From Franzmannia pantelleriensis (GTDB taxonomy: Bacteria; Pseudomonadota; Gammaproteobacteria; Pseudomonadales; Halomonadaceae), in contig NZ_FNGH01000004.1 of assembly GCF_900102875.1 (NCBI RefSeq), forward strand, positions 1 to 64,000: a stretch of 64,000 nucleotides of DNA, read 5' to 3'. Below the pieces are notes generated by a model. The model saw only the letters and a list, made by a program, of their open reading frames with translations, had not been told where the DNA came from and searched no databases. Positions within the stretch are counted from its first letter, which is position 1. Each line of letters starts with the position of its first letter. The position numbers were made by a program, and so were the translations under genes. Positions 17,558 to 27,098 of this stretch are shown here, in pieces.

Positions 17558-18841
17558 TCAATCGGCTGGCGACAGGCGGTAGAGCCCGCCGTCGGACTCG
17601 TCGGTGAGCACGTAGAGCATGCCGTCTGGCCCCTGGCGCACGTCACGGATGCGGCCTAACTCCTCGTCGAGCAGCACTTCCTCGTGGGCCACGCTGTCGC
17701 CGTCGAGTACCAGCCGGTGCAGCTGCGCGCGGTATAGCGAGCCGACAAACAGATTGCCCTGCCACTCGGTGATATCGTCGCCGGTATAGAACGCCATGCC
17801 GGAGGGCGCCATGGAGTCTTCCCACCAGTGGGCCGGCGGGGTCACGCTCGGCGCTTCCTGGCCGATGCCGATGAACTCGCCGGTGCTGTAGTCGCTACCG
17901 AAGGCGACCTGTGGCCAGCCGTAGTTGGCGCCCGCTTCGAGTCGATAGAGCAGATCTCCCCCTGAGGGGCCGTGATCGATGGCCCATAGTTCACCGCTGT
18001 CGGGCTGAATAGCGAGCCCTTGCTTGTTGCGGTGGCCGAAGGAGTAGATCTCCGGGCGCAGGTTGCCCGGCGGCATCTCGACGAAGGGGTTGTCGGGATG
18101 GGCGCCGCCGTCCTCGAGTAGTCGGATCATCGAGCCTGCCGGGTCGGTGAGGTCCTGGGAAGGGGAGCGCAGGCCGCGGTCGCCGATCGAGAACAGCACG
18201 CTGCCGTCACCGGGCAACAGGATTCGCGAGCCATAGTGGCGGCCTGGCTCGGTGCGCGGCGACTGGGCGTAGAGCGTCTCGACGTCGGTCAGCTCGCCGC
18301 CCTCTTCGTCGATTTGCGCCCGCGCCAGGGCAGTGGCAGTGCCGTAGTCGTCGTCGCTGGTTATACCGTCATCATCGCCGGGGCTGGAGTAGGTGAAGTA
18401 GATCCAGCCGTTGTCGTCGTACTCGGGGTGCACGGAGACGTCGAGCAGGCCGCCTTGATTTCCCCCTTCGGGCGCCGTGAGCTGGTCCTCGTCGGTGTCG
18501 ATCTCGGGCAGGTTGCCGAGTGCGGTCACTTCGTCATCGTCGATCAGGTAGAGGTTGCCGGGGCGCTCAGTGACCAGCATGCGGCCGTCGGGCAGCCAGG
18601 CCATCGACCATGGGTGTTCCAGGCCGCTGACCAGCCGGGTGACGCGCAGCGTGGCCTCCTCGCTGTGGTAGTCGCTGAGGACCTCGTCGCCGGTCACGCT
18701 GGCGTCGGCGCGCTCTTCGCCGTGGCCATTGGCGTCGTTGTCCTCGGCATTGGCCACAGCGTAGGTCGAGGCCAGCATCACGGCGAGCGCCAGCCGCGGG
18801 AGTGTCCTGGGAAAGCGATCTTGAGGGGCGGGTAACGTCAT
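17558..18841 (-). CDS. PQQ-dependent soluble aldose sugar dehydrogenase
   Basis: This periplasmic oxidoreductase of 427 residues has a signal peptide (residues 1-32, core LALAVMLASTYAVANA). The mature part starts with an unusually acidic linker (about 33-60) and then a six-bladed propeller typical of the soluble glucose/aldose dehydrogenase family: LEHPWSMAWLPDGRMLVTER, the GGLLDVSVHPEY segment with its His, FGHRNKQGLAI and the DHGPSGGDL loop. Family members oxidise sugars to lactones with PQQ and Ca2+. The ATG is preceded by AAGGAG. It is convergent with the kinase gene (28-base gap). Acidic content fits a salt-exposed protein. No PQQ synthesis genes are in the window. Confidence 0.88.
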   Translation of the reverse strand: MTLPAPQDRFPRTLPRLALAVMLASTYAVANAEDNDANGHGEERADASVTGDEVLSDYHSEEATLRVTRLVSGLEHPWSMAWLPDGRMLVTERPGNLYLIDDDEVTALGNLPEIDTDEDQLTAPEGGNQGGLLDVSVHPEYDDNGWIYFTYSSPGDDDGITSDDDYGTATALARAQIDEEGGELTDVETLYAQSPRTEPGRHYGSRILLPGDGSVLFSIGDRGLRSPSQDLTDPAGSMIRLLEDGGAHPDNPFVEMPPGNLRPEIYSFGHRNKQGLAIQPDSGELWAIDHGPSGGDLLYRLEAGANYGWPQVAFGSDYSTGEFIGIGQEAPSVTPPAHWWEDSMAPSGMAFYTGDDITEWQGNLFVGSLYRAQLHRLVLDGDSVAHEEVLLDEELGRIRDVRQGPDGMLYVLTDESDGGLYRLSPAD

Positions 18842-18980
18842 ATCGCAGTGCTCCTTGCAGGCGATGAAGTGTCGGGCGCGGGCAATCCGTGCCCAGCCAT
18901 TAGCCTAGGAAAGCCGCTGCGGGCCTGCAAGCGTCAGGCTATGCAATGACGTCGGCGGGTGACGGTCGTAGGCATACACG

Positions 18981-19622
18981 CTAGCGCACGGCGTCGTCGC
19001 GCTCGCTGGCGAGGAGAATCGCCTGTACCCGGCTGCTGACCCTGAGCTTGCGCAGGATCGCCGAGACGTGCGTCTTGACGGTGGTTTCGGCGATGTCGAG
19101 ACGGTAGGCAATCATCTTGTTGGACTCGCCCTTGACCATATGTGCCAGTACCTCGCGCTGTTTGCCGGTGAGCGAAGCCAGCTGACTGGGCGTGGGGGGC
19201 GGTGCGGCGCTGCCCGGTTGGCTGCCGCGCATGATGTCAGGCGGCAGGTAGACCTGGCCGGCGAGAACCTGCTGGAGGGCGGCGAGCAGCGCATCGCGCG
19301 GGGTCGACTTGGGGATATAGCCCACCGCGCCGAGATTTAGCGCCTCGAGGATGGTCTGCTTGTGCTGCTCGGCGGAGACGATCACCACCGGCAGCCAGGG
19401 CGCAGCCTGGCGTAGTTGCGCCAGGCCGCTGAGGCCCTCGGCATCCGGCAGGCCAAGGTCGAGCAGCGCCAGGTCGAGGTCGTCGTGCTGCGCGACGACA
19501 CCAATGGCGGCGGCGAGACTGGCTGCTTCGAGGGTCTCGCTACCGCTGAGTCCGCGGGAGATCACCGCAACCATCGCTTCGCGAAACAGGGGGTGGTCGT
19601 CGGCGACCAGCAGCCGGTACAT
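18981..19622 (-). CDS. LuxR/NarL-type response regulator (ErdR/AgmR-like)
   Basis: This regulator of 213 residues has a receiver domain (acidic pair D8-D9, phosphoacceptor D55 in ALLDLGLPD, K in YIPKST) and a C-terminal GerE helix-turn-helix (LTGKQREVLAHMVKGESNKM then ETTVKTHVSAILRKL). The GAGGAG site supports the start. It is divergent from the aldehyde dehydrogenase gene, and with the FIST/hybrid kinase pair nearby it resembles the pseudomonad regulators of ethanol and aldehyde oxidation. The cognate kinase is inferred, not shown. Confidence 0.9.
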   Translation of the reverse strand: MYRLLVADDHPLFREAMVAVISRGLSGSETLEAASLAAAIGVVAQHDDLDLALLDLGLPDAEGLSGLAQLRQAAPWLPVVIVSAEQHKQTILEALNLGAVGYIPKSTPRDALLAALQQVLAGQVYLPPDIMRGSQPGSAAPPPTPSQLASLTGKQREVLAHMVKGESNKMIAYRLDIAETTVKTHVSAILRKLRVSSRVQAILLASERDDAVR

Positions 19623-19788
19623 GGGGGGCGCGCTCCTCGTGCATGGCAGGTGAGAGATGGTAATGGCCTCCTACCAAGGGAGGAGGCCGGCTCCTGCCAT
19701 GGCAGTATGTCGCGAAGTGCTGACCTGTCCAACACTGAAGTGAGCATCACCCATAACGACAATAGCCACAACCGACAGGAGTAACGCC

Positions 19789-21309
19789 ATGATCTATGCT
19801 AACCCAGGCATGCCCGATGCCAAGGTCAGTTTTGCCAAGCGCTACGGCAACTATATCGGCGGTGAGTTCGTGCCGCCGGTCAAGGGTCAGTACTTCGACA
19901 ACGTCAGCCCGGTCAACGGCGAGGTGTTCTGCGAGATTCCGCGCTCCACCGCCGAGGATATCGACAAGGCGCTGGATGCCGCGCACAAGGCGGCGCCGGC
20001 CTGGGGCAAGACCGCTGCTGCCGAACGCAGCAACATTCTGCTCAAGATCGCCGACCGCATCGAACAGAACCTCGAAATGCTCGCCGTGGCCGAAACCTGG
20101 GATAATGGCAAGGCGGTGCGCGAGACGCTGAATGCCGATATTCCGCTGGCGGTGGACCACTTCCGCTACTTCGCCGGCTGCATCCGCGCCCAGGAGGGCA
20201 CCGCCGCCGATATCGACGCCAACACCGTGGCCTACCACTTCCATGAGCCGCTGGGTGTGGTCGGTCAGATCATTCCCTGGAACTTCCCGATCCTGATGGC
20301 CTGCTGGAAGCTCGGCCCGGCGCTGGCCGCCGGCAACTGCGTGGTGCTCAAGCCCGCCGAGCAGACGCCAGCCTCGATTCTGGTGTTGATGGAGTTGATT
20401 GGTGACCTGCTACCGCCGGGTGTGCTCAATATCGTCAACGGCTACGGCGCCGAGGCGGGCCAGGCGCTGGCCACCAGCAAGCGTATCGCCAAGATCGCCT
20501 TCACCGGCTCGACGCCGGTGGGCTCGCACATTCTCAAGTGCGCCGCAGAGAACATCATTCCTTCTACTGTAGAGCTGGGCGGCAAGTCGCCTAACATCTA
20601 CTTTGCCGACATCATGAACGCCGAGCCTGAGTTCATCGACAAGGCGGTAGAGGGGCTGGTGCTGGCCTTCTTCAACCAGGGCGAGGTGTGCACCTGCCCA
20701 TCGCGGGCACTGATCCAGGAGGAGATGTACGAACCGTTCATGGCCAAGGTGATGGAGCGCACCCGCGCGATCAAGCGGGGCAATCCGCTGGATACCGATG
20801 TCCAGGTGGGCGCCCAGGCGTCTCAGGAGCAGTTCGACAAGATCATGTCGTACATGGATATCGCCCGCGATGAAGGCGCCGAGTTCCTCACCGGCGGCGA
20901 CAAGGAGCGTTTCGATCCGGCCTATGACAAGGGCTACTACATCCAGCCGACCCTGCTCAAGGGCAACAACAGCATGCGGGTATTCCAGGAGGAGATCTTT
21001 GGCCCGGTGGTCGCGGTAACGACCTTCAAGGACGAGGCCGAGGCGCTGGCGATCGCCAACGACACCGAGTTTGGTCTCGGCGCCGGGCTCTGGAGCCGCG
21101 ACATGAATGTTGCCTTCCGCATGGGGCGTGCCATTCAGGCCGGACGGGTGTGGACCAACTGCTACCACCAGTACCCGGCCCACGCTGCCTTCGGCGGCTA
21201 CAAGAAATCCGGCGTCGGTCGCGAAACCCACAAGATGGCGCTGGAGCACTACCAGCAGACCAAGAACCTGCTGGTCAGCTACGACATCAACCCACTCGGC
21301 TTCTTCTAA
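19789..21309 (+). CDS. exaC: NAD-dependent aldehyde dehydrogenase, ExaC/AldB type
   Basis: This cytoplasmic enzyme of 506 residues, the normal size of the ExaC/AldB group, oxidises acetaldehyde or similar aldehydes to acids. Catalytic C301 lies in [13 protein letters not shown], and the general-base Glu in [12 protein letters not shown]. The NAD-binding [10 protein letters not shown] and the Trp-Asn segment [14 protein letters not shown] are present. The C-terminal YDINPLGFF is typical of this subgroup. It has a strong ACAGGAG site and is divergent from the LuxR-type regulator, its likely activator. Substrate specificity is inferred from family. Confidence 0.92.
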   Translation: MIYANPGMPDAKVSFAKRYGNYIGGEFVPPVKGQYFDNVSPVNGEVFCEIPRSTAEDIDKALDAAHKAAPAWGKTAAAERSNILLKIADRIEQNLEMLAVAETWDNGKAVRETLNADIPLAVDHFRYFAGCIRAQEGTAADIDANTVAYHFHEPLGVVGQIIPWNFPILMACWKLGPALAAGNCVVLKPAEQTPASILVLMELIGDLLPPGVLNIVNGYGAEAGQALATSKRIAKIAFTGSTPVGSHILKCAAENIIPSTVELGGKSPNIYFADIMNAEPEFIDKAVEGLVLAFFNQGEVCTCPSRALIQEEMYEPFMAKVMERTRAIKRGNPLDTDVQVGAQASQEQFDKIMSYMDIARDEGAEFLTGGDKERFDPAYDKGYYIQPTLLKGNNSMRVFQEEIFGPVVAVTTFKDEAEALAIANDTEFGLGAGLWSRDMNVAFRMGRAIQAGRVWTNCYHQYPAHAAFGGYKKSGVGRETHKMALEHYQQTKNLLVSYDINPLGFF

Positions 21310-21329
21310 GCCTGCTTGCCGTGAACTGC

Positions 21330-21352
21330 GCCGCCCGGTCTTGCCGGGCGGC
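21330..21352 (+). terminator. Hairpin after exaC, possible terminator
   Basis: A nine-base GC-rich perfect stem (GCCGCCCGG with CCGGGCGGC) surrounds a five-base loop, 20 bases past the exaC stop. No T-run follows, so termination is probable only from position and stability. Confidence 0.5.
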
Positions 21353-21391
21353 ACATGCTGAACATGCCGAGAGTGGTGTATCCCTCAGAAC

Positions 21392-23170
21392 TCATTCGGC
21401 CAGGCGGCGAGTTTCCCCCATTGAGATGTCAGGTGTCGATACCAGCCAGCGCTTGGCCAGCCGCCTGGCCTGTGGCGGATGACGCACGGCGGCCAGGTGG
21501 CCCGCCTGACGCCTGACGCCGGCGCGCTTGAGCTTGAGCACCATGCGTGCCGGCATGCCGATGAAGATCAGCCCCACCTGGCGCGTTGCCAGCTCCTCGA
21601 CCAGCGACTGCAGGGCGACGATCGCCGTGGCGTCCAGGCTCGGGACATCGCGCATGTCGAGCATCACCACGCGTACCTCGGGGTCTACTACCCGCAGGGT
21701 CGACACGGCCTTTTCCGCGGCGCCGAAGAACAGCGGGCCGTTGATGTCATAGAGTGCCACCTGGGGGGGTAGATCCCGGGTCTGTTCGTCACTGTCGGGT
21801 TCAAGACGGCGGGCGTGTGTAAGGTGGGCCATGCGGCGGATGAACAGTGCCGCCGCAAGGCCGATGCCCACTGCCACCGCCAGCACCATGTCGAATACCA
21901 CCGTGAGCAGGAAGCAGATCACCAGGATCGCCACGTCGCTGCCCGGTGCGCTCTTCAGAGTGTGCACGAAGTGGCGCGCCTCGCTCATGTTCCAGGCGAT
22001 CACGAATAGCAGCGCGGCAAGTGCTGCCATCGGCACCAGCGCGAGTACCTCGGCCAGCGCTACCACCGCCAGCAGTACCACCAGCGCGTGGACTACTGCG
22101 GCCAGTGGCGAGCAGGCGCCACTGCGAATATTGGTAGCGGTGCGCGCCAGCGCGGCGGTGGCGGTGATGCCGCCGAAAAAAGGTACGGCGATATTGCCGA
22201 GTCCCTGGCCGATCAACTCGGCATTGGGGTCGTGTCGGGTGCGGGTCAGGCCATCGGCGACTACCCCACAGAGTAGTGACTCGATGGCCGCCAGCATGGC
22301 GATGGCCAGTGCCGGGCCGAGTAGTTCGCGAATCAGGGCGAAGTCCACCGTCAGCGGTGTCCCATCCGCTCCAGGCAGGCGCCAGGGTAGCAGCAGGGTG
22401 GGGGCGAAGGGGGGGATGCCGCTACCGGTCTGGCCCTGATGCTCCCAACTGAAGCGCGAGGCGATGGTGTCGATCTCTACGCCCAGCGGCGCGATCGCCA
22501 GTGTCGCCAGGGTGCCTACCGCCAGCCCGACCAGCGGTGCCGGCACGGGTGTCTTCAGTCGTGGCCACAGGATCAGGCTGGCCAACGTCAACAAGCCGAT
22601 GCCGAATTCGGCAGGGGCCAACGAGGGCGCGGCATGGGCGATGGCGGCTAGGTTGTGCAGCGTGCTATCGCCGATGTCGACCTCCGCGAGCCCGAGGAAG
22701 TCGGGCAACTGCAACAAGGCGATGACGACGGCAATGCCGGCGGTGAAGCCCAGTACCACCGGATAGGGCACGAACTGGATCAGGTTGCCTAGCCGTGCCA
22801 GCCCTAGCGCGACCAGAATCAGTCCCGCCATCAGCGTGGCGATCAGCAGGCCACCAAGGCCATGGCTGGCGACGATGGGGAACAGGATAACCACAAAGGC
22901 CGCGGTAGGGCCGGAAACATTGAAACGCGAGCCGCCGGTGAGGGCGATGATGGCTCCCGCCACGATAGCAGTGTACAAGCCGTGCTGGGGCGGTACGCCA
23001 GTGGCGATGGCCAGGGCCATGGAGAGTGGCACCGCGACGATGCCGATGGTCAGGCCGGCCAGTAGGTCGCGCTTGAGCTCTGTCAACCCATAGCCCAGGC
23101 GCCAGCTGGTCAACAGCGCACTTCCGGGTTGCGGCAGGGAGTAGCGGGATCGCTTGTGTCGTCGTGACAT
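21392..23170 (-). CDS. SulP-family anion transporter with STAS domain
   Basis: This inner-membrane transporter of 592 residues has a membrane domain of about 450 residues with the SulP signature regions (AGLTIGIVAVPLSMALAIAT, GGSRFNVSGPTAAFVVIL, FFGGITATAALARTATNIRS) and a C-terminal cytoplasmic STAS domain (about 475-580; VALYDINGPLFFGAAEKA and MLDMRDVPSLDATAI). It is close in plan to the C4-dicarboxylate transporter DauA and to bacterial bicarbonate/sulfate SulP proteins; the substrate is not decided by sequence. It is a single gene, convergent with exaC. The start has no strong ribosome site. Confidence 0.9.
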   Translation of the reverse strand: MSRRHKRSRYSLPQPGSALLTSWRLGYGLTELKRDLLAGLTIGIVAVPLSMALAIATGVPPQHGLYTAIVAGAIIALTGGSRFNVSGPTAAFVVILFPIVASHGLGGLLIATLMAGLILVALGLARLGNLIQFVPYPVVLGFTAGIAVVIALLQLPDFLGLAEVDIGDSTLHNLAAIAHAAPSLAPAEFGIGLLTLASLILWPRLKTPVPAPLVGLAVGTLATLAIAPLGVEIDTIASRFSWEHQGQTGSGIPPFAPTLLLPWRLPGADGTPLTVDFALIRELLGPALAIAMLAAIESLLCGVVADGLTRTRHDPNAELIGQGLGNIAVPFFGGITATAALARTATNIRSGACSPLAAVVHALVVLLAVVALAEVLALVPMAALAALLFVIAWNMSEARHFVHTLKSAPGSDVAILVICFLLTVVFDMVLAVAVGIGLAAALFIRRMAHLTHARRLEPDSDEQTRDLPPQVALYDINGPLFFGAAEKAVSTLRVVDPEVRVVMLDMRDVPSLDATAIVALQSLVEELATRQVGLIFIGMPARMVLKLKRAGVRRQAGHLAAVRHPPQARRLAKRWLVSTPDISMGETRRLAE

Positions 23171-23253
23171 AGGGGTGCCGAAGTCGATTTAGATATCCCT
23201 AACGTTACTCCTGCCTATCGCACTGCCACAAGTGAACCGCAGGCAATGATGAT

Positions 23254-23284
23254 AAAAAAACGGCGCCCTCATGGGGGCGCCGTT
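23254..23284 (-). terminator. Rho-independent terminator of the L,D-transpeptidase gene
   Basis: A ten-base stem (AACGGCGCCC with GGGCGCCGTT) is followed on the minus strand by seven T. It begins about 30 bases past the stop codon of the gene at 23317. Confidence 0.92.
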
Positions 23285-23316
23285 GCATAGTCTTCATGAC
23301 GTTTGCAGGCGGCGGC

Positions 23317-24384
23317 TCAGCCGGCCACCAGCTCTTGATACATGCCGCCCGGGGCATCCAGTACCTGGCGATAGATGCCGCCCGGCTCGGGCGCCTCGGG
23401 CTGCTCTTCCTCGACCGGCTCCGGCGGCGGGTAGACGGCCACCAGGTCGCCATTGGCGGCCTCCATGATCTCGCGCAGCTGACCGTAGTCGATGTCTGGC
23501 AGGTCATCGCCCAGCGCTCGATGCAGGCTATCGAAGGGATCGAGCAGGTGGGTCAGGGCATCGTCACGCTGCTCGGCAGGGGCGAAGGCTTGGACATAGA
23601 GGGTGTCCTCCTCCCAGCCCACCTTGAAGTGGTCGTCGATGATATTGACCGCGGTACCGTTGGGAATATTGCCGTAGAGGTGCTCGATATCCTCCGGGTA
23701 CATGCGGATACAGCCGCGGCTGGCGCGCATGCCGATACCGTCGGGCATGTTGGTGCCGTGAATCAGATAGCCGGGGATGTCGAGCAGGATGGCATGCCGG
23801 CCCAGCGGATTGTCGGGGCCCGGGGGCACCACGGCGGGTGCCGGCTCGCCGCGCTCGGCGGCCTCCTCGCGCATCGAGCGTGGCGGATACCAGGCCGGGT
23901 CCTCGAGGCGCATGGTGGTCTCGGTGGTGCCCAGCGGGGTGTTGAAGCCCTCACGGCCGATGCCGATGGGGTAGGTCTCGACCCGCGGCGTCTCGCCGTT
24001 GCCGGTAGGCGGAAAATAGTAGAGCCGCAGTTCGGCGAGATTGACCACCAGGCCCTCGCGCGGGGCATCGGGCAGAATATGCTTGGCCGGGATCACCACC
24101 TCGGTGCCGTCACCGGGGATCCAGATACTGATATCGGGGTTGGCGGCGCGGATCTCTTCATAACCCACGTTGTTGGCCCGGGCGATATCGAGCAGGGTCT
24201 CGTCGCCCTCGACTTCGACGGTGTAGCGCTCGCCGACGATGTTGCCGTCCTCGGGCAGCGGATAGTGGCCCAGCGGCCAGTCGCTATCGTCGTCGGCCAG
24301 CAGCGAGCCGCTGGCCAGCGCGATGCTCAGTGCCAGCGGGGCGAGCCACAGGGGGCGGGGTGATGCGGAAAATGATGTCGTCAC
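23317..24384 (-). CDS. L,D-transpeptidase with LysM domain (ErfK/YbiS/YkuD family)
   Basis: This exported cell-wall enzyme forms or attaches peptidoglycan cross-links (3-3 links or lipoprotein anchoring). From a GTG at 24384 it has 355 residues: signal peptide (LWLAPLALSIALASGSLLA), LysM-like segment (YTVEVEGDETLLDIARANNV), then the YkuD catalytic domain with YLIHGTNMPDGIGMRASRG and catalytic Cys in SRGCIRMYPED. The C-terminal 60 residues are Pro/Glu-rich. The longest frame reaches 24486 but would enter the betT terminator hairpin and put 34 residues before the signal peptide, so the GTG is preferred though it lacks a clear ribosome site. Confidence 0.9.
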   Translation of the reverse strand: MTTSFSASPRPLWLAPLALSIALASGSLLADDDSDWPLGHYPLPEDGNIVGERYTVEVEGDETLLDIARANNVGYEEIRAANPDISIWIPGDGTEVVIPAKHILPDAPREGLVVNLAELRLYYFPPTGNGETPRVETYPIGIGREGFNTPLGTTETTMRLEDPAWYPPRSMREEAAERGEPAPAVVPPGPDNPLGRHAILLDIPGYLIHGTNMPDGIGMRASRGCIRMYPEDIEHLYGNIPNGTAVNIIDDHFKVGWEEDTLYVQAFAPAEQRDDALTHLLDPFDSLHRALGDDLPDIDYGQLREIMEAANGDLVAVYPPPEPVEEEQPEAPEPGGIYRQVLDAPGGMYQELVAG

Positions 24385-24482
24385 GATAGTCCGAGTATCG
24401 GCCAGTGGCCGTGGAAGAAGGTTGCCGAACAGTGTTCCACGCAGCTTGCGGGGGTGCAACTGTCGGTGACATGCTGGCCAAC

Positions 24483-24514
24483 GCAAGCGGCGACCCCGAA
24501 GAGTCGCCGCTTGC
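24483..24514 (-). terminator. Hairpin after betT, likely terminator
   Basis: A perfect 12-base stem (GCAAGCGGCGAC with GTCGCCGCTTGC) with an eight-base loop lies 23 bases past the betT stop. No long T-run follows on the minus strand. Confidence 0.6.
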
Positions 24515-24536
24515 TTGCTGCTATGCGTGGATCAGG

Positions 24537-26567
24537 TCAGGGCGTGTCGCCCACCGCGCCAGGCATGGCGGGAACGCTGCCGTTCTCGCCGGCCAGCGCC
24601 AGGAAGTGCAGGTGGCGCTCATACTCGGCGAGTACGTCGCCGATTACCTGGCCGCGGGTATAGCCGTTGAGATCCTGGCCGGTGCCGCCCTCGGCGAGGT
24701 AGACGTCGAGGCGCACATAGTAGTCGTCGTCCACCGGCAGGAAGCTCGGAGTGCGCAGGCGGTGCGGGCACACCTGGTAGACGAAGTGCGGCGCATTTTC
24801 GAGCTCGACCTGCAGCGTCAAGCGCGGCAGCGGCTCGTCCTCGACCTGCTCCTCGCTGACGTTAGCGACCTGGCCACGACCTTCCAGTTCCTGGGCGAAC
24901 TGGGTCATCGCCGGGCGAATCGAGTGCTCGATGGTCGCCGCAGCGCCGGCGCGGTTGGAGGTGTCCAGCGCGCGGTCGAGACGCTCGCGCCAGTCGCCGC
25001 CGGGGGCGGTGCCGGCGATGCGGCGGCGAGCGTCGGCCTTGTCGCCTTCCATGCGCAGCGCCCGGTACATACCGGCCATGATCGCGAAGATCACCAGCGA
25101 GAACGGCAGGGCAGTGATGACCACTGCGCTCTGCAGCGCCGCCAGCCCACCGGCCATCAGCAGAGCAATGGTGATCAGGCCGATCACCGCTGACCAGAAG
25201 ATGCGCAGGGTCACCGGTGCGTCGTGGTTGACGTCGGAGAGGATCGAGGTGAAGTTGGCCAGCACCAGCGCACCGGAGTCCGCCGAGGTGATGAAGAACA
25301 CGATGCCGAGCACGGTGACCACCGCGGCGGTCAGGCCCACCCAGGGGTAGTGCTCGAGCAGGGTGTAGAGGGTGGTCTGTGGGGTGCTCAGGGCCTGCTC
25401 GCCGAGCTCGGCGACGCCCTGGTTGGCGACCAGTTCGATGCCGCTGTTACCAAACACAGACATCCATACCATCATGAACGCCAGCGGGATGCCCAGTGCA
25501 CCGGCGACAAACTCGCGGATGGTACGGCCGCGCGAGATGCGCGCCAGGAACAGGCCGACGAACGGCGTCCAGGCGATCCACCAGCCCCAGAAGAAGATCG
25601 TCCACCACATCTTCCACTCCTGGGCCTCTTCACCGGCAAAGGCGTAGGTATCGAAGCTCTTGGCGATGAACCCGGACAGGTAGTCGCCAGCGTTGTTGAC
25701 CACCATATCGAGCAGTTGCAGGGTATGGCCCTGGAACAGCACGAACAGCAGCAGTGCCAGCGCCAGCAGCATATTGAACTCGGACAGCCGACGAATGCCC
25801 TTCTCGACGCCGCTGACCACCGAGATGGTCGCCATTACCACTACCAGCGCGATCAGGATGACCTGCACCGAGAGGCTCTCAGGCACGTCGAACATATAGG
25901 TCAGGCCGTAGTTGAGCTGCATCACCCCGATGCCGAGACTGGTAGCGATACCGAACACCGTGGAGATCACTGCGGTGATGTCGACCGCGTGGCCGATGGG
26001 GCCGTAGATGCGCTTGCCGAGCAGCGGATAGAGTGCGCTGCGAATCGCCAGTGGCAGCCGGTGGCGATAGCTGAAGTAGGCCAACGCCATGCCCATCAGC
26101 ACGTATAACCCCCAGCCGGAAAGCCCCCAGTGCATGAACGTCTGCACCACGGCGGCGCGCATCGCCGCCTGGCTCTCGGGGTCGAGGTCGGGCGGCGCCA
26201 GGTAGTGGGCCACCGGTTCGGCGACGCTGAAGAACAGCAGGTCGATGCCGATGCCGGCGGCGAACAGCATCGCCGACCAGGAGAGCAGCGAGAACTCGGG
26301 CCGCGAATGGTCGGGGCCGAGGCGTATGCTGCCGAATCGCGAGCAGCCGATCAGCACCACGAATACCAGATAGGCCACCACCGCCAGCATGTAGTACCAG
26401 CCGAAGGTAGCACTGACCCAGGCCAGGCCAGCATCGAAGAAGGCGCCGGCCTGCTCGGTGAAGGTCATGGTAATGACCAGGAAGACCAGGATACCGGCTA
26501 CCGAGCCGTGGAATACGGCCGGGTTGAGCCGGTCGCGTCGTTCGGGTGTATGTGTGTCATGCGCCAT
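24537..26567 (-). CDS. betT: BCCT-family osmolyte transporter, BetT-like
   Basis: This inner-membrane importer of 676 residues takes up choline or a related quaternary amine with Na+ or H+. It has twelve membrane segments and the BCCT signature region (MWWTIFFWGWWIAWTPFVGL then FLARISRGRTIREF). The cytoplasmic tail of about 170 residues after the last helix (from about 500) is the long tail typical of osmoregulated BetT proteins. The ATG at 26567 has AGGGAG upstream and is preferred over the 19-residue-longer frame. Upstream are two TetR-operator-like palindromes, but no betIBA genes are in the window. The substrate (choline, betaine or ectoine) is not certain. Confidence 0.9.
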   Translation of the reverse strand: MAHDTHTPERRDRLNPAVFHGSVAGILVFLVITMTFTEQAGAFFDAGLAWVSATFGWYYMLAVVAYLVFVVLIGCSRFGSIRLGPDHSRPEFSLLSWSAMLFAAGIGIDLLFFSVAEPVAHYLAPPDLDPESQAAMRAAVVQTFMHWGLSGWGLYVLMGMALAYFSYRHRLPLAIRSALYPLLGKRIYGPIGHAVDITAVISTVFGIATSLGIGVMQLNYGLTYMFDVPESLSVQVILIALVVVMATISVVSGVEKGIRRLSEFNMLLALALLLFVLFQGHTLQLLDMVVNNAGDYLSGFIAKSFDTYAFAGEEAQEWKMWWTIFFWGWWIAWTPFVGLFLARISRGRTIREFVAGALGIPLAFMMVWMSVFGNSGIELVANQGVAELGEQALSTPQTTLYTLLEHYPWVGLTAAVVTVLGIVFFITSADSGALVLANFTSILSDVNHDAPVTLRIFWSAVIGLITIALLMAGGLAALQSAVVITALPFSLVIFAIMAGMYRALRMEGDKADARRRIAGTAPGGDWRERLDRALDTSNRAGAAATIEHSIRPAMTQFAQELEGRGQVANVSEEQVEDEPLPRLTLQVELENAPHFVYQVCPHRLRTPSFLPVDDDYYVRLDVYLAEGGTGQDLNGYTRGQVIGDVLAEYERHLHFLALAGENGSVPAMPGAVGDTP

Positions 26568-26644
26568 GGGGCAGACTCCCTGAGGGTTGTTGGCATGATT
26601 CTCGCGGCGCGGCGTATGGGGCATGTGACGCTGCTGTTATTTTG

Positions 26645-26658
26645 ATTGCTTGAGCAAT
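26645..26658. promoter_or_regulatory. Palindrome ATTGCT-TG-AGCAAT upstream of betT
   Basis: Six-base perfect arms around two bases, 78 bases before the betT start. AT-rich ATTG...CAAT palindromes resemble BetI/TetR-type operators of choline genes. The assignment is by similarity of type and by position only. Confidence 0.4.
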
Positions 26659-26824
26659 TAAAATAACGCCAATAGCCTTCGCTTGCCCACCAAGGACGCG
26701 GTGCATGCCGCATTGGGACATGCTGCGAGACGTTTTTGGCACTTAGGGTGCACGAGGTCGCGATGCGCTGGCCGTCGCTATCCGAGCGTGGCCAGGCGAT
26801 AGCAGACAGGGTCGTTTTGTTAAT

Positions 26825-26836
26825 TGATTGTTCAAA
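26825..26836. promoter_or_regulatory. Palindrome TTGA-TTGT-TCAA in the betT/TRAP divergent region
   Basis: An AT-rich inverted repeat followed by AAATAAAATA, resembling choline-operator half-sites. It lies between the divergent betT and TRAP genes. The whole gap 26568-27098 (531 bases) contains no gene; apart from the two palindromes and AT-rich promoter-like patches I see nothing more in it. Confidence 0.35.
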
Positions 26837-27098
26837 ATAAAATACGCGACTCGAGCAACACCTTCAACCCTTGGTGGGGGATTGCCAGGCTTGACTGTAA
26901 TTCAACGCTAGGCGTGGGGGGCGCCTTGCAATCCGGGTTTACCCGGCTATACCTGATGTAACTGATCGTGATATGTCAGGCGATGGGTGCGGGATGCCCC
27001 GGCGACGAGCGATCGGTAGCCAGACCGCTCCTCTGGGGAAGGAGACCCGGTTCAGCGAAGGTCATACCAATAACGATAACGCCTCGTTGGAGAACCCA

